Shown here piece after piece: positions 43,601 to 56,664 of a stretch of DNA of 64,000 nt. Both the position numbers and the translations under genes were made by a program. The notes beneath the pieces are model-generated. The model did no database searches. It saw nothing but the letters and a program-made list of their open reading frames with translations, and was not told the DNA's origin. Source of the DNA: Typha latifolia (lineage: Eukaryota; Streptophyta; Magnoliopsida; Poales; Typhaceae); assembly GCA_019914945.1 (NCBI GenBank), contig CM034101.1:1313188-1377187 (forward strand), in the 5' to 3' direction. Numbering within the stretch: position 1 is the first letter of the stretch; the number at the start of each line of letters is the position of its first letter.

Positions 43601-46582
43601 AGAAGAGAGGAAGGCAGAGAGAAGAATAAAAAGACCAGACGTTGACAAATTTCCTGTCACTGTTCTTAGAAGGTCGTTTGTTCTTGTGGGAGATTTTCTT
43701 ATCTGGGATCTCGCCCCCCACCTCTTTCTCTTTCTCTCTCTTCTCTCTTTTCTCTCTCTTCTCTCTCTCTCTCTCTCTCCGCAGTGGCCCATCAGATCTA
43801 AGTATCCCAATCTGATGCCAAATCTGCAGCTTGGTCTCCTTCCAATGGCTGTGGAGGCATACCCACTAGGCTTCCATTAGTATCTTTTGATCGCTTCTTA
43901 TCCCTCTATTGTAGCCATCTTCCTTTATTCCTCACTGCTACCACTACCTCTTTGGTTGGTCTCGTCTGCTGCTGTTGCCGGCGCTGGAAGTGGGAAAGTT
44001 GGAATCTTTTTTTTTATATCCATGGAAGAAGAGCCGTAGACATTGGGTTCTAGAGATGGTAGAGGGGGAGAGGTGAAGTGGGTCGAGGTAAACTGCGATG
44101 CTCTTTGCCTTTCTTTGTCGTGCTTCAATGATTTCTCGATTTGGGCATCGGTGGCTTTTCTGAGATCTTTTGATTTGGCTTTAGTACCTTTGCGTGGTCG
44201 TATAGGTTGATCCTTGGGATTTGGTTAGTACTAATTTCTCTCTTACTATGCTCTGTTAGATTTTCTTATGCGGATTGTCAATTTGACTACCACGCTTTTA
44301 GGGAATATTTCGATTTGGGTGATTAGATTTGAGCTTCTTTATCTCGAATTCCAGCCCTTAATGGTTCATTTTTTCAGTTAAAGTTTCTTCTTGCTGTTCT
44401 TTCTTCTCTTTCCCTTTTCAGTATTTTCTTTTTATTTATTTTTTCGTATTTCTCTCTATACTCGAAGTTGTGCCTGTACCAGGGGGAATTGGAAATATTT
44501 ATCTTGGGTAGCTAACAATGATACAAAACATGTTTTAATTTAGATTTTCTTTGTTTACTTAATACCCTTCTTTTTGTGATTGCATGCCATTACCGCGTTC
44601 AGATTTCAGAATATGTAGAAAATTCGGTTCATTCTCTTGCATGCCATTACTTTTTGGAGTTCTTTACCATCATCTTCTTTCTAGACTTTTACTTACTGCA
44701 ATATTTATGTGTAGGACTCTACATGGGTGGATAATCTGAGATTCCTTTTTGATTTTGGACAGCAATTTAGTTGTGGAAACAGATTCAGTTCGAGAAAGAC
44801 TCAAATTAGATAATTGCTTCAAGGTAGAGGTACCCTTCTTTATATTCTTTCTGCTTAGTTGTGATGGTAACAAGTTTGCATCTAGGATTTAATAGGAAAG
44901 TTTTGTAAGTGGCTGTTGCATTTCTTGATTCCATAATTTATGAAAGTTACCCTATTCATGTTTGTTCTTTAATTTCATTTAAGTGTCTTTGTTGTTAATT
45001 TCTACTTTTACTCTGAATGCATAGGAACCCCTTTCTACCAAATTATCTGAGCTCTTTCCATTATGAACATTAATAGGATAGATTTTAAGTAAGCATAGAA
45101 CAGCATGCGTTTCTTTCTCCTTGAAATTGGAACATTGTCCAGATGTTGTTCAGAAAACCTGAGTCTTAAATGTGGATAAGGGACTTTGATTGTATACTAT
45201 TTCCATGAAATTCTTGTAATGAGAGTTCTAGTACTGCTATTTCTTGTGTACCGTATATATTGTATACGATGAGGATAATGTTAATTGTGATATTATGTCA
45301 TCATTGTCACTGGCCATATGTACGATTTTTCTGGGAATAGAGGCAGCATGTTTGATCTTCATAGTGCTTTGCTTGTTTGGTCTTCATAATTTTCATTCCG
45401 TAAGTAGCTTGCTATCCACCAGTCCTTATTGTTCACATTTTATATATAGGAAATATACAGCTATGGATCTGATACTTTTCAGTGTGTTGATGCTTTGCTT
45501 AATTAGGATATGCGAAATATAAGATCCATCGTGGAACTATTTCATCAGAGGGGAAGAAATGTTACGAATTAGGATAAATTTTTTCAATAATCAGTGGTGT
45601 TGGACAATATCTTAAATTTTGGTAATGCAGGATCTTGATGCTTTGCTCAGAGACTTCTTGGCCTGAACGGGGAATAATTATTTCAATCTTAATTCTTTCA
45701 GTAAGTTGTTTTAGACATAATTGTCTTCTGTGGTGCATTTCACCTTGCAATAAAAGGTCTGGAGACCTCCATTTTTCACCCTAGTAGCATGCATCTTCAG
45801 ACTGTCATTTTTAGTAGTGGGATGCACATTATCTGTGTAGAAGTTCGTTCACTTAGCTTGCTGCCTTTTAGTAGAATTTTTTCGAGTAATTTACAGGAGA
45901 TACTAAAGTAGAAGGGAAAGAGGTTTCTCAATTTTCCAAGAATTTCCTGCAAATTTCTCTCATTGCTTTCTGGCTTGATGCCTAGCATCCTCTACTGCTA
46001 ACTGTATATCATTTGTTCCCCATTGCAGTCTCTTATACTTTCTTTTCATAGTTTCTCATCTGCAATATTGTAGCTTCTCAGAATGTTCCTGGTGTGCTAA
46101 TTTTTTTTGTCCATAGAACTGTGCCCTTGCATGTATGATTTTTTTTAAATATTATGTTTACACACAGAAGAGTCCACATCGGAAAATGAGCAAAGCCTCA
46201 TCTCTTTATAAGCTTTAACCTGGGTGAGTTTTGAGTTGTTTGTCTTGCTGAAGTGTAGTAAGAATGCACCTCATTTTTAACCTTGCTCGGAACTAGTAAT
46301 GATAATACTCTGTTTCGTATGTTTAGATCAACTTGCCTGCTCATTCAACTGCTTCTTATGGTCAACTAGCTACCTAGAGGCTCATCAGAAGTCAAGAAGT
46401 TATGCTTTTGTCTTATGAAAAGTTCTTGTTTACTCTAATAGATTTTGTAACAAACTATTTCTCTAACCGAGGATAATTGTTTGTACGTAGTTTGGGTCCT
46501 TCACTCTTCTGAACAAACATATAGTTAACTTCGATAAGGATATCATATCCTTTATGATTTTGCCATTCGATGTTTTGCAGGA
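43601..46582 (+). other. Long, spliced 5' leader of the DUF863 gene
   Basis: CT-rich DNA at 43719-43785 begins a likely first exon. Possible non-coding exons lie at 44763-44822 and about 45632-45700, each with AG before and GT after. The acceptor TTTTGCAG at 46580 precedes the coding exon. The exact exon set cannot be fixed by eye. Confidence 0.4.
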
Positions 46583-49500
46583 ATGGGAACAAAAGTGGAG
46601 GGTAAGAGCTACCTGCCAGGATATTTTGCTACAGGGGATCTTAAAGGGAACACAACTAGTAGTTGGTATGAGGAGAAGACACTGACCGGGCATCTGTATG
46701 ATGGTTTCATGCTGAGACCTACACACGGATATTTGGAGTATGATAAAGAAATGCTAAAACGGACAATGCTTGAACATGAAGCTATATTTAGAAAACAAGT
46801 AAGCATTTTGCCAGTATCAATTTAAATTATTTAAGACAAGTCAACTATGTAGAGTTATAGAGCTTTGCAGGCATTGGCTCATATATGGTCTTTGACATGC
46901 TTCTGCAATTCTTAGGACCTCATTGTTTATTGCTTTTTCTCTCTCATACACACACATGCATATATGTATGTGTTTTCTTCTCTTACCTACTAATATTATG
47001 ATCATGATCTAGGTCTATGAACTTCACCGACTTTATAGAATACAAAAAGATCTGATGGAAGAGTTTCAGAAGAAAGAGTCATATGGATATTCTTTACCAG
47101 CGGATACATCGCAGTCAAATTCATTCTCATCTCAAATGCCATCTGAAGGCACGAGAAGGATTTGGCAGATGCAGCACATCAACAATGCCTATGAAATGGG
47201 TCAAAGGACTCCTATGAATTCTGATGATAGGAGACCTTCAAATATTCTCACGGAAGGTACTCTTCAATCCTGTCAAAATGAAACTCCTTTAGAAGGTAGT
47301 CTTCATAGGTTCATGAAGAAAACATTTGACCTTCAACTGCCAGCTGATGAATATATCGACACTAATGGTGTTGAAAACTTGGGAAAGAGAAATGTTGCCG
47401 AGTCATCATTCAAACCTGTTGTTCCTCCTAGCAGAATTTGTAGCACCAGTACTGGAAATCATGTCAGTCTCATGCTAGGTACTGGTGAGGGTCCCAGCTG
47501 CAGAGGCAATAAGATCTCGGATTCCCGGGCACAAGATAACACAAATGGCTTCAAAATTGTTGACTTGAATGAACCTGTCACAGAGATCCTCTGTGAAGAG
47601 GCAGCAGATTCCGCATCTAGAGATTCTCATGCTGTGAAAACTTCTAGTATGCAGAACCAGTGGCATCATTCAGCAACATGGTCAGATAGAAATAATCTAG
47701 GCCAGAGGAACTTCTTCAAAGACAGACACATAGATGAAGGGACAAGTTCAAATTTCTTGGATGCAAATGAAGAACTAGGACTGAACAGGTCATTCCTTAA
47801 GAAGGAAAATGGTAAGACTTCTTTGACTAGTTGAGGTGCTACTAATGGAAAATAATAATGTACATTTGTTCCTTTTATTATGGTTCTTATAACTTTGGTT
47901 GTCAATATCATCATAAAATCTAAGAGATAAAGAAAAACTTTTTAGTTGTTTAATCTTCTGTCAAGATGAAGAAATTTTTTTCTGACAGCACATTGTTCGT
48001 CTTAATGCATGCTGTTATCATTAGTTCATGTCAAAAAGCTGAAGTTTGTCCTAATTCTTAATCGATGATGCTCTTGATGGAGAAATTTTCTTTTTGTCTC
48101 ACTTTTTTTTTTACCTTTCATGGGCTGTGAATCTCACAGGTAAATGCATGAGCGGTATGAACCTCATTACTACAGATGGTCATACTAATGAAATCCGAAT
48201 ATTACCTGAACTAGCTGGTGCGAATTCTCAGAGAACTCCGGGCATCCTTTCATCAGATCGAAAAATTAGTATGGCATGGATCGGACAAAAATCAACTGAT
48301 GGTATTGAAACATCTGGAAGGAATTATTTCGCCAGCTCGCAGAAGGCACTGCATGCAATGCCTATTTCATTCTCTATTCTTCAGATGGACCACTCCAATA
48401 CTACACCTCCATCAGTTTCATCCTGCGCAAAGCCTGGGAATAGCATAAGCCACATTCCAGTAGCAGTTCAAGCACCATGCTTCAACAAATCAACCATGAT
48501 TTTGCACAGTAGGAGTTCCAACATAGATATTGAAGACACTGGAACTGCTGCTCAAAAATGGAAAAAGAATGAGAGTCTCACCTCATGCAGTAGATCTGGA
48601 AGTGATATGCCTTCTTTTTCTAATGGCTTTCTGCGTGGATTTCCACTGGATTCAGTTTCTGCACCACATTTACACCATTCCTCAATGGTTCCTGCTGATC
48701 TAAGCCATATTAGCAGTAGTATTCCATCTTATGGAAACTTGGGAGGCCAGTGTCTCAACGGTTTGAACGATACAGTCATCGAGTCTCTGAAGGATGTAAA
48801 TTTGAACCAAGCACTTCCAGCTGGTTTTCAAGATAGCCTTACCAGGACACGAGATGAATGTGAGGAATCATCAGTGAGGATCTCTTGGCTTGGAAAGAGA
48901 CCAGCTTATGATGAATCTGTGAATTTGGAAAGTTCACATGACCATCATCAGATTTCCAGCTACAATGCAGTTGCTCTAGAATCGGAGAGCAGACAGGAAA
49001 AGGTGTTAGGTCTATCCCGCTGCAATATTCAGGGTTTTACATCGACTTTTCAGGGTAAAGAAAGCAAGATTCAGAGGACTGAAGCATCTGAAGACAGTTC
49101 GACACGAATTTTTGGTTTTCCTGTTGGCAATAAGATTCAGAGAGGTACTCTATATTCACCTATTCCAAAGGAGGAACAATCTTTAACTTTCTCTAATAAA
49201 CTTATTCAGAAAGATTGCTTCTGCTACACTGGCACGGCCTATGACATGCATGTTACCAGCTTGGACAAAGAGATTCATATTGGAGGTCTTCCCACAGAAA
49301 GGGCTGCTGGAAAATTGAGTACAGCACTCCAGAATCATATTGATCTGAATGATGTGGTACCATGCTTGGATAATCCAAAGTCATCAGAGATTTCACCTGA
49401 AAGCCAGGTGGTGGTTCCAGTCCCACTCTCAGAACCAAGTGGTTGCCCAAAACCTGCTTCTCTGATTGATTTAGAAGAACCAAAATATAATGCTGAAGGT

Positions 49501-50298
49501 GAAAGATTTTTTAAGCAAGATTCTACCCTATCAAGCAAGCAAGATAGTTCACAGGAAAAAGAATTCTCCAGCGATGCTTTTGCTTTAGCGGCCGCAAAGA
49601 ATATTATTGCTATGTCACAGGATATAGAGAGTTGTTTAGATAGAATCATAGGTAACCCATTCTCTCCTCCTCCTCCTCAATGCGATACCTTGCAATGGTT
49701 TGCCGAGGTTGTTATGTCCAACAAAGAGCACTGTGAGGTCCCAAAGGAAGGTGGAGATCGTGTCTCTGAATCTTCAAATGGTGATGAGTCAGACAGTTTT
49801 GAGTCTATGACACTTGAGCTGGAAGAAACCAAGATTGAGGAGTACTGGTGCAGGCCAAAGACACCTGAAAACAAAAACGAGGAAGATCTAGGTGCTGCTT
49901 CACTTCTCCTAGGAAGGCCTCGGAGGGGACAAGCACGGAGGAGGAGGCAGCGAAGGGACTTCCAAAAAGATATCCTGCCAGGCCTTGCATCACTGTCTAG
50001 GCATGAAGTTTCAGAGGATCTTCAAACAATTGGAGGACTGATGAAAGCATCTGGTAGTTCTTGGCAGACAAGTGTAACAAGGCGGGGAGGTCGAAACGGC
50101 TCCCAGTCTACAAGAAAGAAGCAACCTATAAGTTTGGATGTCACTGCAGCAGAGATTCCATTCAGCTCTGCACCAGTTCAGACCACTAAAACAGACATCA
50201 ACGCTGATGGGAGTAGCATCATTGGCTGGGGAAGAACAACAAGGCGATGCCGTAGGCAGAGATGCCCACCTGGTAATTCCTCGGCTCCTTTAACTTAA
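46583..50298 (+). CDS. Plant DUF863-family protein
   Basis: Three coding exons, 46583-46798, 47013-47811 and 48140-50298, give 1057 residues in one frame. The N-terminus MGTKVEGKSYLPGYF and the helix VYELHRLYRIQKDLMEEF (start of exon 2) are family signatures. A VDLNEP motif at residue 255 and IDLEEP in exon 3 recall the DLNxxP type of EAR repressor motif. The C-terminal third carries FALAAAKNIIAMSQDIESCL, a Pro-rich link, LQWFAEVVMS, and the strongly basic RPRRGQARRRRQRRDFQKDI, probably nuclear. Proteins of this family lack a demonstrated biochemical function. Nuclear location and a corepressor link are inferences from motifs only. Neighbours give no operon-like clue. Confidence 0.92.
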
Positions 50299-51219
50299 AA
50301 TGTTGCTAAGGATATATGCAATGATGTTTACATAGAGGGAAGCTCGGAAATTTCTATGGAGCCACTACAGGGTGATTACAGTTATGAATGTACATGTTCT
50401 CTTGGTCCTAATTTGGGCCTTCGCTCACTTTGTCGAGTGAAAACAGCTTGTACATCTTAAAAATAAATGCTTGTTCAGAGGACAGTATGCGATAAGCGAC
50501 ATTTGAATTCTAAACCTATCGGTATTGGGGTTTCTGGAGTTATGAAATGAGGACCGATTCTTCGATCAGCATGGAGATAATGTAAGCTTAAATCCATCTT
50601 ACTGGAAGTAAATGGCGATCCCTGCATGTCAACAAACAGATAATACAGACATTTTTTTTGTGTTGAAAATGTAGCTTCTGCAGATCTACAATTAGGTGCT
50701 TGACAAAGTCCGCCGTCGGATTTCCGAGTACGAGCTTGATATTATCTCTCTTTGCTGCTTTGTTGTCAGTGAAGTTTTTCGTTTATCGAATTGTTTGAGA
50801 TCATATGCTGTTTGAGATCATATGCTCCGCTAATATGGTCGGCATCTATAAAGAACTCAGCCCTCATGAGATGTATTTACCCAAGTTTCATGTATTTAAC
50901 TTGATATTCTTAAGCTATATTCTAGCCAAGATATCTGAACTTTGTAAGTTGGCCATGCACTGTTACTCTTTTAGCAATGCCATTCTTCATCAGTGCTGCT
51001 TTTCTGTGTATCAAGGCCTTTCTCTCCATTGTTTTATTTACGCTTTTGCAATGAATATTTCCACAATTAACCTTCAGGTAAGTGGTTAAGAGTTAAGACT
51101 ATAATGCACGGGAGTTGGGCTTGATGGGCCTTGAGTTATTGGGCTGCAAGGGACAGTCTCCTTCGCGAGATCCACCGTCCACGTGTATGCCTAATCCGAC
51201 GTCCATTAACTCCGAACGC
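50299..51219. other. 3' UTR of DUF863 gene and eIF5A promoter
   Basis: Left part holds the 3' UTR; the open frame at 50805-51089 has no recognisable family. Right end includes the site II motifs of the eIF5A promoter. Confidence 0.5.
51116..51145 (+). promoter_or_regulatory. Site II (TGGGCY) cluster of eIF5A promoter
   Basis: TGGGCT at 51116, TGGGCC at 51125 and TGGGCT at 51140 lie within 30 bases, about 100 bases before the likely leader. This arrangement is typical of promoters of plant translation genes bound by TCP proteins. Confidence 0.65.
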
Positions 51220-51349
51220 GAACTTTAAAATCTCCTTTGGATCGAGTTCATGGTGACCTAGATTGCTCCATCCATCCTTTTCGAGCTCTTGGGAATTGGG
51301 ATACGGTCACCGCCTTCTCTCACTGTCTTCGCCAACGCATTTGCCTCAG

Positions 51350-51437
51350 GTAAACCTTAGAGCTACCTCGAATGATCCATCCGTGGGTTTTTCGATCTGA
51401 TAATAATCTATTGTTCTTGTCGATGTTTGGATATCAG
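51350..51437 (+). other. 5' UTR intron of eIF5A
   Basis: The leader reads GCCTCAG then GTAAAC (51350) and resumes after ATATCAG (51437), a short 88-base intron. The next exon carries ATG 51447. Confidence 0.7.
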
Positions 51438-51446
51438 GTATCGATC

Positions 51447-54158
51447 ATGTCGGACGAGGAGCACCACTTCGAGTCGAAGGCCGACGCGGGAGCGTCGAAG
51501 ACGTACCCGCAGCAGGCTGGGACGATCCGGAAGAACGGGTACATTGTGATAAAGGGGAGGCCTTGCAAGGTTTTGTCTCGAGTCGATCCGATCTCTTTTT
51601 GTTCTTTGCTCTATTGACTCATTTCTAGCGTCGATTCCTCCTCTTGTTTCGTGGTGAGCGTTCCATTTCTCGTTGTTTGAGTGTTCTATAGACCCATGGT
51701 CAGATGATACGTTAGTGCTTTGTATGGATTGTGAAGTGTTTTGTGTGATTATATTTATTTTTGCCCCATTTAATAGTGTTGTCAGCGGAGATTACCCTGA
51801 TCTCGTTAAATTACGTATCTATAATGCCATTGATTCCTAGATTTATTGGGATTTTACATGTGAGTCCAGTTAGCAGCCAAGGAAAGCAAATTATTTTCAG
51901 TATTTTTTTTATCCAGACAAGAACAAAGACACTGGAAATTTTGGGTCTTCTTATCATTGATTTTTTGTTTCTCTCTTTTCACTGTTATTTTTCGTACTAA
52001 CTTTACTTCCATTTGTTTCAAAATATGTTTGGCATCACTTCTATTGGTTTAGTTTAGGACAGCTTTATGTGCACCTCTTAAATGCAAATTAGGTACATCT
52101 ATTACTTTACTCCTATTTTACTATTTGGTTGTAAAATTTAGATAAAATTATAATGATTACCTTGAATAAGCTTATGTAAGAATTTATATTTGATTACTAA
52201 ACTATATGCATCAATAAGGCAATTTTAATATTGAAAGACTGAAAATGGCCTCATAATAGATTGTGTGAAATTGAGTAGGAGAAGATAAATAGTTACAACT
52301 TGCTATATAAAGAGGATGGTTCTTGCTAGTTATTTTTAATGGATATTAAGTACTTTAGTTATAGAGGGGGTTATTTTGGTCATATTTGTTAATAGAAATC
52401 GGGGTAAAATTTTTCCGTGTTATTGGAAAAAATGGAAAGTGGAAAGGGGTTTGGTATAGAGGAGGGTATTTTGTACATAATTTTATCGCACTCCATCCGT
52501 GATAAAATTTGTGCATAGTTGGCCACATGATTTACCCCAAGCAAGATTTAACCACAATGTATACAAATGAACATTTGATTATAAAACGTATGTAATTGAG
52601 ACATAATTCATAAATAAGTATCCCATATGCGCGAGAAAAACACCACCAAATTGTTTTCAGTTGCATTTATGTTTATTCCATGGGAAAGGTCCTTCTGATG
52701 CAATAACAACCAATTGAAAATGAAAGCAAGTTTTCTTCAATTTTGAAACTGGGAAGTGATTTGATTGTAGAGAAAGAAGTCAAACATGTTTCTATCCTCA
52801 ACATTTACAATTAGACAAGTTATATCTATAAGATTCCAGAGCCATGTTTTTCTTCGTGATGATAAATCCCTATCTAACGTGTTCTCATGTTCAATTATTC
52901 CTCCCTTGTCTGTCATTTTCTTCGTTTGACTATTTATGATGCTATTAATTGCTATTCCAGGTTGTGGAGGTTTCAACTTCCAAGACTGGGAAACATGGAC
53001 ATGCAAAATGCCACTTCGTTGCCATAGACATCTTTACTGCAAAAAAGCTTGAAGATATTGTGCCCTCATCCCATAACTGTGATGTACAGTGTTACAAGTT
53101 GCTATTAAACTGTCTATCTGATCCCTGATATTCACCAGGATATAAAAGTTTATCTATATTTCACAGGTTCCACATGTTAATCGTACTGATTATCAGCTGA
53201 TTGACATTGCAGAAGATGGATTTGTATGTTTAAATTGTTTCAACTGCTCTTTCCTGTTGGTTTTGATTTTATATACGCCATTAATTTTTTTTTTATATAA
53301 AAATTTGTATCACAGTTGAGTCTGCTCACTGAAAATGGTAACACCAAAGATGATCTGAGGCTTCCAACTGATGAGTCTTTGCTTGCTCAGGTAAGTTATC
53401 CAGTTTATCTTCTTACCCCCTTATTTATTATGTTACAGTGCCCTGTTATTTTATAAATATTAGGACCGCTCAAATGGGATCTATATTTCAAGTGAAGAAC
53501 TAAGGTATACTGTAGAACATTATATGGAGTGAGATGGTGCAAGGTAGTTGGAGATATTTACTTATTGAATCTCAAAAACACAACAAGCACGAGAGAAACA
53601 ATTTGAGAATAGATGATGATATAAGCAGGTGAATTTTGGAATTAGAGAAACTGGGAGTAAGTTATCATTTTAGCTGAGTATTTCCTGTTAAACAGTTGTA
53701 ACAGTTGTAACAGTTGAAAGAAGGCCTTGTTTCAGTCATAGCTCCCTAGCATAGTGACACATTAACTTATAAATTGTTTGAGTTAAGTAGTGAATATTAA
53801 TACTGTCGTATTGTTTGATGAAACTATATTACGACTTGGTGGCTTGGTGATGAGATGACTTAAATGCACATATGTAGATTGTGTTCAACTCATTTGACTT
53901 ATAATCCACCTCATCTGATTTAAGGAAGTCCTGAAAGAAGGGAAATAACCTGCACCATCCATTGGCCAGTAGATATATAATTATATTTCTTACTCTAGTC
54001 TCAGAATTTTTTAGACGATTAACAAGATCTTCTGTCAATATGCTACTTGGGTGCAGATCAAGGATGGATTTGCAGAAGGGAAAGATCTGGTGGTGACTGT
54101 GATGTCTGCCATGGGTGAAGAACAGATCTGTGCACTGAAGGATATTGGGCCCAAGTAG
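51447..54158 (+). CDS. eIF5A: Translation factor eIF5A
   Basis: Five coding exons (51447-51569, 52961-53083, 53167-53223, 53316-53390, 54057-54158) encode 159 residues, the normal size. The hypusine loop [14 protein letters not shown] is intact; the Lys of TGKHG is the residue modified by deoxyhypusine synthase and hydroxylase. The N-terminus [15 protein letters not shown], the [20 protein letters not shown] strand and the C-terminal OB fold ([40 protein letters not shown]) fit plant eIF5A. It promotes peptide bond formation at polyproline and other stalled sites, and termination, in the cytosol. Intron 1 is long (51570-52960); intron 4 (53391-54056) is also relatively long. Splicing frames agree at every junction. 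Confidence 0.97.
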
Positions 54159-55507
54159 ATTTTGGGCCTGCGAAGACCAGATCCGTCATGCTTTCCTTGG
54201 CTTGAACTGATCAAAATTCTCAGCTGCAATCATTTATGGGTCATTCCGACAGGGCTTAAATGGAACTTACATGTCAAATTGCTTATGCTGCAAAAGATTG
54301 CTAACTCAAATGAGTTTTTTGCTTTTCTTTGAGCTTTTCCACTGCTACGTACTGTCCTCCTTTTTGTTGTTGATGGTTTATTATTCGCGGAGGAAATAAA
54401 TATATTGCCATTATTGTTTCAGTTGTTTGCTTTTGGTGTGTTTTATAGCAGTCATGAGATGCAGTCTATTCTAAGGATGGTTGCTCAAATAAAATCTACT
54501 TAGTTGATCCCTTCCTTTGGTTTATTAAAAGTTTGGACACTGTGCTTTAGTTTGTTCCAAACTATAGGAAATGCCTGGATGTTATATTTTTAACATTCTT
54601 TTCATCTCTTTTCGGGTTCTTTTTTTTTTCTTTTCCATTTTCCTTTCTCTGTCTATTTCTCTTATTGCAAGGAAATGGGTGACAAGTGACAACTGACCTG
54701 AAAGTCATTCAGGAAGGACAGTAGGATACCAAAAGCATCATACAAAATACTAAAAACTATTCAGAATGGCATGCGACTAAACTGTTAGAGAAAGACTGGA
54801 TTCTCCTTCAGTTGGACAACTTATCAACAACTAAGTTAGCTTTTCCACAATCCTATTCAAAACCTCTAAGAAATCAATTGTAATTGGAATGGGACGATAC
54901 TTCTGCCCATGTTAAGTCAACTACTTCCTTTGGTTTATATGCATCATGACAACATTTAATTGGACGTTAACATGTCATATTATTCAGCTCAACCACCCTA
55001 TTACTCACTCTCATTTGCATTTATGAGTGCACTAGTAGAAATACATGTTCCATATATCCTTCAAGGCCTTACTTAATCCTCCAAGATAAGTGTTGTGTTC
55101 CACACCAACCCTTGTCATAATTATGTCAACTTCTTTAAATAACATCACAATAGCTTTTGGCAAAGTTGGTGTGGTTATCCACCAAGCAGTTGGTTTAGGT
55201 GAGTAGTAGCCATTGAGAGTCCTAATTAGACCAGAAATTTAAGCTCTCTACTATCTTTTTAGTCGTCCCCACTTGCATTTATTAGTGACTAATCATGCTT
55301 CAAAATTGTGGTTGCAGCATTAAAATGACATTAATTTTGCGTCATTAATAATAAAAGGTTTATAAATGTTAAGAGTACTAATTCCATCATCTGGAATCCC
55401 TCTGAAATGTCAGTTAATTAAATTAGGAGATAGAGTTGAAATGATGGCTTGCAATACTTCGATCATGCCAGTCAACATTGCTCCCTAGTAACTCTTTAAC
55501 TAAAGTA

Positions 55508-55538
<31 letters not shown>

Positions 55539-56499
55539 TTTTTAAAATAAATAAAAGAAAGCAGAATAGTAAAGAGAGCACTATCACGTGCTAAAGCTCC
55601 TCTGATCCGAGAAGCAGAAGAGGTGCACGTGCTAAAGTTGGTAGGATTTGTTCTGTAGTGTTTTTTTTTTCTGGTCAAATTTGATATTATATAGACAGAG
55701 ATATAAGAGAATTTATGTCAATAAATTTCTAGCTGTAGAATAATAGAACACAATCCAACTCAACATAAAAAGAGCAATAACATCATGTTTATCACTATAT
55801 GCATAATTTAAATCCATTGCAATTTATTTATTAGAAAGATTAGTTTAATTATCCGGTATATATATATATTGAGAAGGATTAATCTCTTTATTTAGTATGA
55901 AACAAAAATACCCACTTGCTTCACTCAATAGATTTGGCTTAAAAACTCAGAGGCAAAATGGAACCCACCATTAATATTCGGTTCTGTGGTCTTTGCAATG
56001 GACTCTGTATCTTATAAATCTATGGTCTATGGTCTATGGGACCTCTTCTTCTTTGAGGGGTTCAACACCAAGTCTCCCAAATGACCATTTCAATGGAAAC
56101 AAGGATCTTTTTTTATTCTCTCCCCACCACCATAACCCAATCCATAAGAAGAGAGGAGAAATAAAAGATAGGTGAAATGATGACAAATCCAGTCTAGGAG
56201 TAGATGGGTCCTTAGTGTTTATTACCAACAAAATCCAATATTTTTTTTTTATCTTTGCTTCTTGATTTAAAATAACGGCTAGCTGATCCAATGAGCAACT
56301 GTTCCCGCGTAAAGGTCGGGGGTGGATTCGTTGCAAAAAATTCCCACTCCATCCCTCCATTCCCCGCTTATCTCGCGGAGAGGTGGAAGAAGGCCATTGC
56401 GTAGAAGAGCAGGATCGTGAATCATCGCAAGGTGGACGGGAACAAAAGGGTAAAGGAGATAAGAGGGAAAGGAGAGTAAAGATGACATTTTTATTCTAT
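54159..56499. other. Intergenic region, AT-rich
   Basis: 3' UTR of eIF5A, then AT-rich spacer with a (TA)n run at about 55507-55530 and a poly-T tract beside it. No coding or transposon signal. Confidence 0.45.
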
Positions 56500-56664
56500 T
56501 TTTAGGAGTTTTTTTTGCCTTCCTGGATCCCCTGTTTCACCTATTCTTCCTCTCTTTCCTGGGCTTCCCTCTTCGTCTCCACCCGTTTCCTTATCTGGGT
56601 CTTTGTGGGATCCCCTCCTCCTCTCGTAATTCTCCGGTCTTCCGTAGAGGAGCCGTAGGCCGGC

